Source: Plumapathes pennacea (Eukaryota; Cnidaria; Anthozoa; Antipatharia; Myriopathidae). From it: 64,000 nucleotides of DNA. Location of the stretch: NCBI GenBank assembly GCA_964036295.1, contig OZ038469.1, positions 15,867,591-15,931,590 of the forward strand, in the 5' to 3' direction. A program made the translations under genes and the position numbers. Below are positions 49,021 to 59,656 of this stretch, piece by piece (the first letter of the stretch is position 1; every line of letters begins with the position of its first letter). The notes beneath the pieces were generated by a model, which saw only the letters and a list, made by a program, of their open reading frames with translations, did no database searches and was not told the DNA's origin.

Positions 49021-52000
49021 TCACATCACCGCACAAAACGAGCTGATGGTATGTTCCCGCCCTTGTTTGTGTCTACCGTCCCCCTCTTCCTTGCCATTCT
49101 TCTTAGAAACCCTCGCGTTCGTTTCCCTTGTGCTCCTGCCCGAAGCTGAACTTGTCGACGCCTTCGTTCCCAGGGAATCGTCAGACGGGATCCGTGGGAG
49201 CCTGGGTTGAGAAGAGATGGAAGATGACCCACAGGGAACTGAGACCCGACTGGATCTCGGGATGGGACGCAGTCCCCGTGCGTTACGAATGTCTACCGAG
49301 GTTCGTTGCATTATCGTTTCGACGGACGGCGACAACGACTCTGTTCCGAGTTCCGCGGTTTTCCTTGCCAGGTCTAGATGTGTGTCCAAGTGTTTGACTT
49401 TCTGCTGGAGCCGCTTGTTCTCATTTTCAGAGACATCAAACTGTCAGAATAAAACGCATACATACATACATCACATTCCATACATACATCACATTCCATA
49501 CATACATCACATTCCAAAGTGGACAGGTTTGTTACCAGAATGTATACACCAAAATAATATAGAGCACAAAGTATCCTGGCCATCCTAACCCTTGGAGTCA
49601 GAAAAGTCTTTCTAAAATTAGAATCACGGTGAGGGAGGGACCGAGAAAAGACATTCTTGACGTCACTTCCGCTGGTCAGCGTTCACCGCCATTACTGTCA
49701 ACTCAAAGTGAAATTTCACAAATATGCAAAACGTGTTTCAAATTACCTATTATTTTTGTCTGTTAACCCTTTCATTCGTAAGCTCAAAATGTAGATTACC
49801 TTAACCTCATTATTATTTGTTACTCCACTTCTTGCCAAATGTACGTGAACTTTTAACCCGTTCACTCCCAAGCTCAAAATCCAGATTCTCTCAACTGCTT
49901 AAGAAGAAAATGTATGGGTAATGCAGTGAGAATTTATAGTTTGATCAGCTTTTATCTGAGCGAGGGATAAAAAGCCAGGTTATCCCAACTGCACAATATA
50001 TCTCCGGTGAGAAAACGAAAGAGTAAAAATTGAAGTTGATTACCCTTGGGAGTGGAAGGGCTAAAAAACTACAACTGCACCTTGCTTCGCAGATCAGCGA
50101 GCTCTTCATCTTTGGACTCGCACGCCTTTCGCATAGTAAAAAGTTCTTCCAGGAGCTGGCGATTCTGTGTTTTGAGTTCCTCGATCCTCATATCCATGCC
50201 CCTGCCAACGGTACTAACTCGACTCGCGCTCCTGCAACAACCAAGCAAACATGGACACTCAGTTTCTGAACGCTGCAACCGCGCGCTGCTTATAACGAAT
50301 AACACTTTTCACAAACAAACCTTTGCCGTGAGTATGACGGAGGAATGGCGACTGGGTCTTCGTCGTCTTTGTATTGCTTCAGTTTATTCTCCAGGTGTTC
50401 TTTTCTCGCTTCCAGCTCCTTTGCGAGACAATCCAGCTCCTGCAAAGACCGCCATTATCATCATCATAATCATTATCATCGTCTGACCATCACCAATATC
50501 AGCGTCATCACTGCTATCATCATCAACGTCATCATCGCCATCACCATTATCATCATCACCGTCGCCATCATCACCATCACCATCGCCATCATCATCATCA
50601 CCATCAACAACATCATCATCACCATCAACAACATTATCATCATCACCATCAACAACATCATCATCATCACCACCAACAACATCATCATCATCACCGTCAT
50701 CATCATCATCATCATTATCGCCATCTTAATCATCACCTCCATCACCATCACCTTCATCATCATCACCATCGTCACCACCATCATCACCACCGTTGACTTA
50801 TCTTCATCACCATCATCATCACCACCGTCACCACCGTTGACTTATCTTCATCATCACCATCATCACCACCGTTGACTTATCTTCATCATCACCATCGTCA
50901 CCACCATCATCACCACCGTTGACTTATCTTCATCACCATAATGATCGCCGTCGCCATCACAATGAGCAGCAACATTTCGTTCAAGGTTAGATAGTGATCT
51001 GTCATTTCAATAATAACGCCAACTAAATTCATGTGTCCTTGTCACGACCAGCCTTGCATTCAAGCTGTACTTACGCCTTGTAAGATATTCAGGTCCTCCT
51101 CTTTGCTGTTCAACACATTGTGTCTTCGGTTCAAGTATTCTTCATAATCAAGAACCTACAGAAACAAGCAATACAAAGATTTTACTTCCCGGCCTATAAA
51201 CATTCCTAGACTCAAGTTTGTACTCGACAAAAATGGTGAGTGGTGAGTGTGAATCTAACCTCGTTTTCCTGTTCGAGAGCTTGTTCCTTTCGATGTACCA
51301 GTTCCTCCTCTTGTTTCGATATCAACGCCTAAAATTCAGGTATCAAATAAGCAACAGGTTTAGTCCAGGAAAAAAAATAGAACTGACTTATAACAGCACT
51401 GTAAACACTGTACATTAGAATGTAATCATTGAGAGCTTTCATGTGAGTGGTCACACGTCTAGCTTTCATTTGACAGTTAAGCTTTGGATGTTCCTATGTG
51501 TTGCGCGTTAAACAAATCTAAATCCTACTTTCTCACCTCATGTTCTCGATATCTCTCCCTTCTCTCTACCAGCTTCTTTTCATTCCGGAATTCTTGCAGC
51601 TCCTCTTCAAACCTCCTCCTACAAAGAAAGCAAAAGAAAAGTTCAATGGCACCGCGCAATAGAGTTCGTTGTCATTGCTATCTAAATTTTTACCTCGTTC
51701 ACAAGCTCTGGTTTATTTTTGTGTCCACAATTTGTTATAGTAAATGTGTTGAAATAAAATAATCTATACTGGAGTAACGAGTCCTAGATTTGAGTTTTTT
51801 TGGATTTCTTCAGGTTTTGCAAGCGTTGAACAAACTACGAAACTTTGCACGCAGTTTCGTCCAAGGGTTGCCGATTCAAAGACAGGTGATCGTACGCCGG
51901 TTGAAAACCGTATTTCCGTGGTGTCTAGTTTAATAAGCCAGACTTCAGCATTCTGTAGAGAGAGAAGCCAAGTTGTGTCCCAGTATTTGCGAACGTTCCT

Positions 52001-55000
52001 TACTTCTGATCTACTCGTTTTCGGTCAAACTCTTCCATCTCCGTCATGTACTCTTGCTTTCTGTTTTCCAGCTCAAGTTGAAGTCTGCCCATCTGTTTTG
52101 ACAAAAAGCAGTCGGGGTGAGAGAGAAAAAGCGAGCATGTATCTCTGCTAGTATTATAATATCACTTAATAAGCTAAAGATAATATACGCGCCATCTGAT
52201 TGATGTTAAAACGAGCCGTGGCTCGTAAGTTGAATTGAGTGTTGAGCCCCAGCGTCAAACCCATTTCAAACCAAACACGATGCGTCAGACAGTAACTGCA
52301 CCCGATATCACGATAAAATTAGCTTTCAGTGAATTAGGTAACTGCTAAAAGTAGCTAGAAGCGATATCACGATAAAATTAGCTCGATGCACACTGAGCGC
52401 TGCGCAACACAACGACAGCAAGATAAGAATAGAACCGAGGCTAGTCCGTCCATCAACGCAGCTTAAATACCTCTTGTTTCGTGTCCTCGCGGACTTTCCT
52501 CAGCTGTTCTCCCAAGTCCGACATCTGCCTCTTGACAGAAATTTGTCTCGCGATGAGCGCGGACTCCGCCTGGCCGGTCTGTTCACAAAATAAAATGAAA
52601 ATGATAGTTTCACCAATGAATTCTAAGTCGTACTTTTACGTTTAACTGTGTGACGTCCTTCTTAGACTATGGACGGCGAGGCTGTAAAACTGGCCGATTC
52701 TACAAACCAGGAGGCCGAGCAAGGGGTGGGTATTTGACTTTTTGAGAAACATTTTGATCAAATTTCCCACCCAGCCCAAAATAAATTTCGTCAGTTCACC
52801 TTAACACACCCAACTCGAAGAATTCAAATGTCCCCCTCTTTCCCCCCACCTCCTGGGGCGGAGCCTCCAGGTCAAATTCCCGAGGATGCACGGGGATCAC
52901 AAGAGCAATCAAATCCCCAAACATTTGCCCGGCCCTCCCCCCTCGGGCTACGTGTGTATGAAACAAAATATTACCTGTGATTTAACATCCCCTTCATTCT
53001 TGTCATCAAGTACTTCATTGCTTGTGATCTCTTGTTGCGTCCTGGCACTGCTCTCTCTTTGTGCATCAACATCATCAACGCCTTTAGGTAAAGCATTGGA
53101 ATGTTCTAGAGATCCATTTGTTATCCCAGGGTCAATGTCCCCCTCATTAACGGCACTCTTGTTAACCAAATACCCATGCGTGACACTATCTCCTGCAGTA
53201 TCGGGGTCCGATTCCTCCTCATCTTCTTCATAGTTCTCATTATCATCATCATCATCATCATCGTCATCATCATCATCATACCCATTTGAGTGTTCATAAT
53301 TCACAAAGTTGATGTTATGTTCCATGTCAAACTTGCCGCTATCATCATCTGAAGACACCATATAGCTGTAGAAGAACTGCTCATTTCTTCCCATGTCAAA
53401 TCGAACTTGTTTCTTGCGTGGAACATCCTAAGGATCAAGATACCAACCCAGTAATATACATTAATAGCTGGACCACCGTGTTTTACAGGGAAATTTCTTT
53501 AGCAATTTGTAAAAAGAAAAAAATGTATATATATACAAAGTGGCTCATTGTTCACTTTTATTAAGTACTATCAGATGCAGCTTGACAACATTAAACTAAT
53601 GCGCACATACTGCTGTATGCCAAGTTCTAATGCAAAGTGGTTTTCATCATTGCCTATCTGGTCAGATGTGCATACTATTCAGTATTCACCTTGTTTCGAG
53701 AATAACATGATAAGAGTCATTTTCGGATGACTGTTGAAAGTATGGTGTGATTGCTTTAGTTTTGCGTTTTCTCCGCTTTCCGATTGGTCCTAACAAGTTT
53801 AGCAACATTCTTGGCCAATCAAGAGCAAAAGCAAAACCTGGTTGCAATATTTTCACAACCAGGTTTTTCTTTTGGTTTAGCTCATACTTCTAATATTGGT
53901 TGGGTGTGTTCTTGCTTGCCTCATGGATTGGCTCTATGATTGCTTTGGTTTTGATTGCTGATAGTCGTCCGTTAAGTGCTCTGTGCTGTCCATTTTAGTT
54001 TATTACCTTAGTCAATCCATTTTTAATGGCTCCTATCTTATCAGCTTCCTCCAGCAAGCATTCCAGCTGGGACCCCTCATCTGAAGAGCACTGGGGAATG
54101 GACACAAGTTTTACTCACACAACTCAAGTAAACATACAAGAAGGTAGTGAAATGCATGTATACTGGTATGTAGTATATACCCCCGGTAAATATCCTGCAA
54201 AGATAATGTCCAAAATCCTCAACCTGGAGTTTGATAAGAATAATAAATAACAAATAATTCTATTGATCATAACGGTAACATTGACCAACTCCATGGTATC
54301 AGTGTTGTACTGGTATTGTCTAAGGAACTAACCAAGGAAGGAGAGCGGTTCTTTCCACCATAAAATCCCATATCCCCATTTAGGGTTGGCCTTTGAACAG
54401 CGACCAGCATTATTTCTTTGTTTGCTCCTAGTTTGGTTTTGTGTGCCTGAAAAAATAGAAATAAATATAAGGATCTTATAAACATACAATAATTCAAACA
54501 AGGAAATGTATACAATTTCAAAGTCTTTGTCCAAAATACTGGGATGGACTCACCACAGAATAGTTCAGCAGCTTTGTCTGCTACTGAATGTGTGAAAAGT
54601 TTTGTTCGCTTATGATACAGTATGTTTAGAATTTATGCCTCATAACAGCTGCCAAAAGTAGAACATGGAAAATTCTGAATACAACAGTATTCACTGTCAA
54701 GACTATTTAGAGTTTTCAATATAAATTAAATCTCTACAGATTGAAAAGTCTATATGCCAAGTTAAGCTTGAAAGAAAATAGTAAAGCAATACAAAAAATA
54801 TGGAAAATTCTATGATAACTCTGCAGTATTGGAAAATAAAAACATGTGAACTTCTGCAATAAGTATTTGTGTACTGGAATTAATCCCAGAGGGGTGATGG
54901 TGAAAATTATTAGTCTTGAGAAACAGTCATTTTTGGCAATTAAACTTTTTGGCATGTTGTACACACATATAGGAGATGTTTAATAAAAATTTATACATTT

Positions 55001-57070
55001 TCATACAGTCAAATAAATTAAATAAATAATATTTTTTTTGTGGACATGTGTGAGTCTGTTATTTAGCAAGACCATGCTTAAGTACTGTATTTGGTTTTCT
55101 GTTAGAGCGGTTTTCGGATGACTGTCGAAAGTAATTGTGTGATTGCTTTGGTTTTGCGTTTGCTTCGCTTTCGGATTGGTCCACACGAGTTTGTCAGCAT
55201 GCTCAGCCAATCAGGGACTAAACCAAAACCAAAACCAAACACTTCTCACGCAAGCGATGGCGTGTACTCGCACTGCTGATTGGAAAGTAAAACCAAACGC
55301 AAGACCAAACGCAAATTACTTTGGCTTCTGATTGGCTGAACTGTTTTCTCTCAGTCTCTGTGATTGGCCTGTGTGATTACTTTGGTTTTGGTTTTCGACA
55401 GTCATCCGAAAACGGCTCTATGTCTGGAAATCAAAAGCTGTCATTGTAGCCACAACTAAAGAACATGCAATTTTATAGCACTAAAAATTCATGGCAAACA
55501 AAAATATTGATGTATAGTATACTTGGCAAACATATAGCTACAGTGTTGTAGTCAATGAATAATGACAACGGTATCAGTTATGTATTAAAATGAGAAAAAC
55601 AAGAATATATGCTGTACACAGTATTTTGTGAATACACTGTACATGCACGTATGGACCTTGCAATATTAATATTAATTAGTCACAAATATAATATAGTCAC
55701 ATTTTTCTTTTTGCTTCTAGTCACTTCACCTATAAATTTAAGCCTCTACAAATTTATGAGGGAGCAATCTACACAGATACTTTTAATCTACATTAAATGA
55801 ATCATCAATTGAACGTGATACACGAAAGTGTTTCTTCAGGGTATAAATTTACCGTACACGCTTCTTGTTTCAATGATTTACAACATATTCTAGTTATTTT
55901 AAAACGAAGCTTGAAAGGATTAAATCTAAGAAATGACTCACAATGGCATCACAAAACATTTCAATGATTTGTGTCAAAAATTTGATCGAGAGACAATATT
56001 AAAAGAGAGGACGAGGGCGGAGCAATATCAGTCGTACTGTACTTTAAATACCTGTTACTGCAATGTCAGGTTTCATAATATCCTGTAAAACATGGCATGT
56101 CAATATATTTTCTGTCAAATGTCGCTTGAAATAGATTCAAATGTGTTAGGCAAAATAATCCCGTAAACACTCCCAAATTTGCATCACAAAGCACTGGCTC
56201 AAGAAACGATTACGAACAACAGAATACAGAATATGCACCGCTTATGCTCACATGGAGATCGTTGTCAAAAACAAAAGCGCCGATTCTTTTTTGGCCTCTG
56301 TTGCAAACTTCTATGTTGTTCCAGCAAAACTGTACTTCAAAAATTAAAATTGATTACGTTCAAATCGCTTTAAACGCTCAACAATCTCGACTTGTCGAGT
56401 GCGGAGTTTATTTTGAGCAAACACTTCACCGGATAATTAGAACGCCGAAAGACGCCGAAACCAACTGATATTCTCTTCGATTAAACCTTTCAACGTCTGA
56501 ATTTATCGAAGTTCTCGGCAAATGCGTTGAATACATAAACTAACTTTCAAATCGCCGGGGTGATTGCAAAAAGACCATGCATACACGAACACAACAAAAT
56601 TAGGCATGTGGCACAGTAAAGGGTGAAGGAGAAAGTTTGGCGTTTGTTTTCCTACCAGCACTTCATAATTTGTGCTCTCAAGAGAAACGCGTTCATCAGT
56701 AGAAATAATCGGACTCAAACGACGAGAATGCAATTGCAAACAGCGCAGCTGCATGACAGTATTTTCGTGCGTGACCATAAAATGAGGCTTTACTCTGACC
56801 TTGGTAACTCCCGAAGCTCTAAAATGACATAAAAACGCGTTATTGAATGTTTGACACGTCGAGCTAAATATAGAGTATTTAAGAATCGCCAAATGCCGAG
56901 ATTCATAAAGAAACAAAGCAGTGAATGTCCGCCGTGCGTTTTGCATACCGACGTTGGGTCGGACTGTCGACCCGTCGCCATCAGCAAACAGCACTCGGAC
57001 AACTTTTTATAAGAGCGCTTCGAGCTGTGAGTTACCTGGCTATAAGCGGTTGTCCTTTCCTGTAGCACAT
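49021..57070 (-). CDS. Acidic coiled-coil protein with C-terminal CaaX box, family not recognised
   Basis: Thirteen exons join in phase: 57036-57070, 56656-56818, 54333-54446, 54007-54090, 52975-53427, 52471-52578, 52004-52092, 51537-51618, 51260-51328, 51075-51155, 50321-50439, 50081-50231, 49021-49440 (about 655 residues). Exons 2-3 carry a possibly folded N-terminal region (GVTKVRVKPHFMVTHENTVM, LGANKEIMLVAVQRPTLNGD). Exon 5 starts RKKQVRFD, which fits the PP1-docking K-x-V-x-F pattern, and then has a run of about 11 Asp and EEDEEESD. Exons 6-13 are heptad-rich coiled coil (LQLELENRKQEYMTEMEEF, EELFTMRKACESKDEELADL). The last exon ends in a Ser/Arg-rich tail and CAVM, a CaaX box suited to farnesylation. 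I could not place it in a named family. The start is uncertain: the first exon has an in-frame TGA just before ATG 57070, preceded by an open frame from ATG 57169. Confidence 0.75.
49461..49516 (+). repeat. 18-bp tandem repeat x 3 (ATACATACATCACATTCC)
   Basis: Three exact units lie about 20 bp inside the last intron of the coiled-coil gene, next to the acceptor of its final exon on the minus strand. Confidence 0.95.
49851..50064 (+). mobile_element. CACTCCCAA MITE family, most complete copy
   Basis: The left end CCCGTTCACTCCCAAGCTCA and the right end TTGGGAGTGGAAGGGCTAA are inverted repeats of each other (CCC-TTCACTCCCAA), with TTAA/CTAA flanks. A partial second copy precedes it (49768-49815). 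It lies in the last intron of the coiled-coil gene. Confidence 0.85.
50452..50945 (+). repeat. (ATC)n/(ACC)n array with higher-order repeats
   Basis: ATC/ACC triplets run for about 490 bp. Toward the right end a higher-order unit with CACCGTTGACTTATCTTCAT recurs four times (near 50789, 50832, 50868 and 50917). It fills the intron between exons 10 and 11 of the coiled-coil gene. Confidence 0.92.
53713..53982. mobile_element. GGATGACTGTCGAAAG MITE family, copy 2
   Basis: AGAGTCATTTTCGGATGACT at the left and GATAGTCGTCCGTTAAGTGC at the right are diverged terminal inverted repeats of the element at 55104. The interior shares TGTGATTGCTTTAGTTTTGC. It lies in an intron of the coiled-coil gene. Confidence 0.78.
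55104..55420. mobile_element. GGATGACTGTCGAAAG MITE family, intact copy
   Basis: AGAGCGGTTTTCGGATGACT plus GTCGAAAG at the left is mirrored by TTTCGACAGTCATCCGAAAA and CGGCTCT at the right. The interior has CCAATC/GATTGG and AAACCAAAACC/GGTTTTGGTTT words, so it folds further. Copies also occur at 53713 and 39448. Confidence 0.88.
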
Positions 57071-57792
57071 CTGTCATTTCCACCATCTTAGGAAGCTTTT
57101 TCTGCCCATCTGTTCGAAGAGTGAGGCAAGACCGCCTTCACACATCACTTTCTCGTAATTTGCAGCCATGAAACTGGGAACGAACGAATGTAACTATGGC
57201 GACGAGCTAAACTCCCGCTGATTCAGGTTGATTTTTTTGAAGGAACACCATAGAAGTTTGGAGAAGCACTCGGCAAAAGGACTAAGCAACGGAAAAAATT
57301 ATTCAAGCCAATTCCCTGGCCGTGCACTGAACTCCGCGACTTTTCCGTGAAATCTGATGGTTTCGTGTGGTGAATACGCTGTCTATATATCTCGCCTGCT
57401 ACAATGGGGGACGGGTGGGTGTATAAACTTATTCACTGTTAATCCTGAGATAATCACAGCACCAATTAATACATCGACCAATAGTCACAGTGGGACAGAC
57501 GGAGGAGGATACAGCCGCCATGCCAAAAAAATAAAAAACAAATAAAAAAAAAATAAAAAAGAATAAAAACAAATAAAAAACAGGCGACAATCACCAGAAA
57601 TTTGTGTGGCCGAAGAATTCACTGGAACCCGGAACGTCAATTAACACTTGACCAGTAAACCATTCGGAGTAAATATGGCTACAATACAATACAATGTGCT
57701 TATAATGCACCCAGAGAAGTCAGAGACAGATAAACATGTAAGCGCCGGTCTTAAGCATTCTTATTGAAGTAAAACTGAAATACCAAATTAAT

Positions 57793-58128
57793 AAATTTCC
57801 ACTGGTTTGCCGTGGTGTGGACTCTTATTTACCACGATTTACGTCATCACATGGTCAAAATGTTGTGGACTCACGAGGGGCTTCGCCGAATGAGTCCGCA
57901 ACTAATTTTGACCATGTGATGACGTAAATCGTGGTAAATAAGAGTCCACACCACGGCAAACCAGTGGAAATTTGTTTTTTACCACAACATTTAGAAATAT
58001 ACAGGAGACTTTCGTTGTATTTCGCTGCAAAACGTGACATACTGGCGTCAGCATCGTTGTCTGGACTCTTATTTACCACGCTAAATCGACCAATCAGAGA
58101 GCGAGAAACTAGTGTGTTGTGGTAAAAT
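57793..58128 (-). mobile_element. Foldback/MITE family F1, copy 2
   Basis: An inverted copy of the element at 6282-6627. It has AAATTTCCACTGGTTTGCCG, then TTTACCACGATTTACGTCAT, a loop with GACTCACGAG, the complementary arm, and the TTTAGAAATATACAGGAGAC tail ending ACTAGTGTGTTGTGGTAAAA. The inner arms are about 90 bp and nearly perfect, more intact than in copy 1. Confidence 0.87.
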
Positions 58129-58230
58129 GTAGCATAGAGATTAGTTAAATTCGACTTTTCCAGTCCTAAAATTTTAGAGTAATTCAAGCACGATAGGAGG
58201 CTTGTCTTAATTCTGGCACTATTGAACCTA

Positions 58231-58396
58231 CTGTTGTACATGCGCACTAACAAACCTGTTGCTGCACATGCGCACTAACAAACCTGTTGCTGTACATGCG
58301 CACTAACAAACCTGTTGCTGTACATGCGCACTAACAAAACTGTTGCTGCACATGCGCACTAACAAACCTGTTGCTGTACATGCGCACTAACAAAAT
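58231..58396 (+). repeat. Minisatellite, 28 bp x 6
   Basis: Six units of CTGTTGCTGTACATGCGCAC plus TAACAAAC with only C/T and A/C variants. Each contains TGCGCA. Confidence 0.95.
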
Positions 58397-59623
58397 AAGT
58401 TGCGCAATAATGGCGTTACGCAAATAACTGCACACGAACCAAAGCACACACAGGAAAAACTATTTCGGAGAACGTCTTGATATAATTTTCCAATCCATTC
58501 TTCAGATAAAGACTAAATTGGACTAATTATGCTTCCGAAGTAACTAGGGCCTGCGTTGCACCAGTTGCTACTTCGTTTCCATACTTGACCACAGAAACAC
58601 ACCCTTAACCTCGTTAGCTTGTGGAACACACCTTTTTCTTTCTGATCGACGCGACTGAGTTGCCCCTCCCCTCCCCTCCGGCTCCGGCCATCGCGCGCTC
58701 AAAAAAAAGAAACCCACAATTTTCCAAGACAGCTAAGATTAGTTCGCGGAAATAGTTATAATATAAAGCAAATCAAGACGGTGAAACTGAAAGAGCGGCG
58801 AAAAAAAAAAAAAAAAAAAAAAAAAAACATCCGTTTCCTGACCCAGACGTAATTTCGCCGGATTCGGAACTGCAGTATTGAGTCAGGATATGTACAAATT
58901 TTTCAAATTTATTGCCCAAATATAACTATATTTGATAAAGGTTCCAAGTTCCTCCGTCTACTCTCAGTTTTTAATTATGAGTTTATGCCGTTCATTTTGC
59001 TTCCGAAACTAAATTGAGCTTCTTTACGACGAGAAACATTTGATCGTATTTAGTAGTGCCGTGAATTTCACTCAAGCAGCGCGAAAAGTTTCTTCAGCAA
59101 GACAAAGATCTGAACTCAAATTAGCACAATAAATCAAATGAATGGAATAGTAAGACAACAAACACTCTCGCAAAATTGCTGCAATACGATCGAGAGATCG
59201 TTCGTTGTTTTTTTGTTTTTGTTTCTGTTTTTTTTTAACGGCTTGGTAACCATGTGGCTGTTCAGGTGGTCAGTATTGTTGCAGCACAGCGATCTAACAA
59301 CACAGAGGAGAAGACTGAGAAAACGAACATCTCGGACTGTGAACACTAACCGGCGCGAAGTTCTTCCCGCCAATCGGTCGGCGTCATGACGCCGACAGTG
59401 ATATCTGCTGGGTGGCAGATGTCCACCATTAATACACAGCTATCTTTATATGTGCTGTGTGCTGTGTCAGTGTCACGTCGTACGTACGTATACGGAATAA
59501 AAATTCTACGTTTTTTTTTTTTTTTTTTTTTTTTTTTTTCTTCTCCTCTCAAGGTCAAGCTCATTTCTCTCATTCGGTGATCTCTCAAACAACTAACCCA
59601 CATATTTTTTTCCTTACATTCTT

Positions 59624-59656
<33 letters not shown>

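Noticed and set aside
50345-50875. 176-residue Ile/Thr-rich and 104-residue Met/Val-rich open frames
   Set aside because: Translation of the (ATC)n array in the coiled-coil gene intron.
52886-53233. 115-residue Ser-rich plus-strand open frame
   Set aside because: Antisense of the acidic exon of the coiled-coil gene.
49021-57070. Coiled-coil CaaX protein as Spindly, the farnesylated partner of Rod encoded next door
   Set aside because: Tempting because of the neighbouring KNTC1, but I see no Spindly-type N-terminal or Spindly-box sequence, so the adjacency is treated as coincidence.
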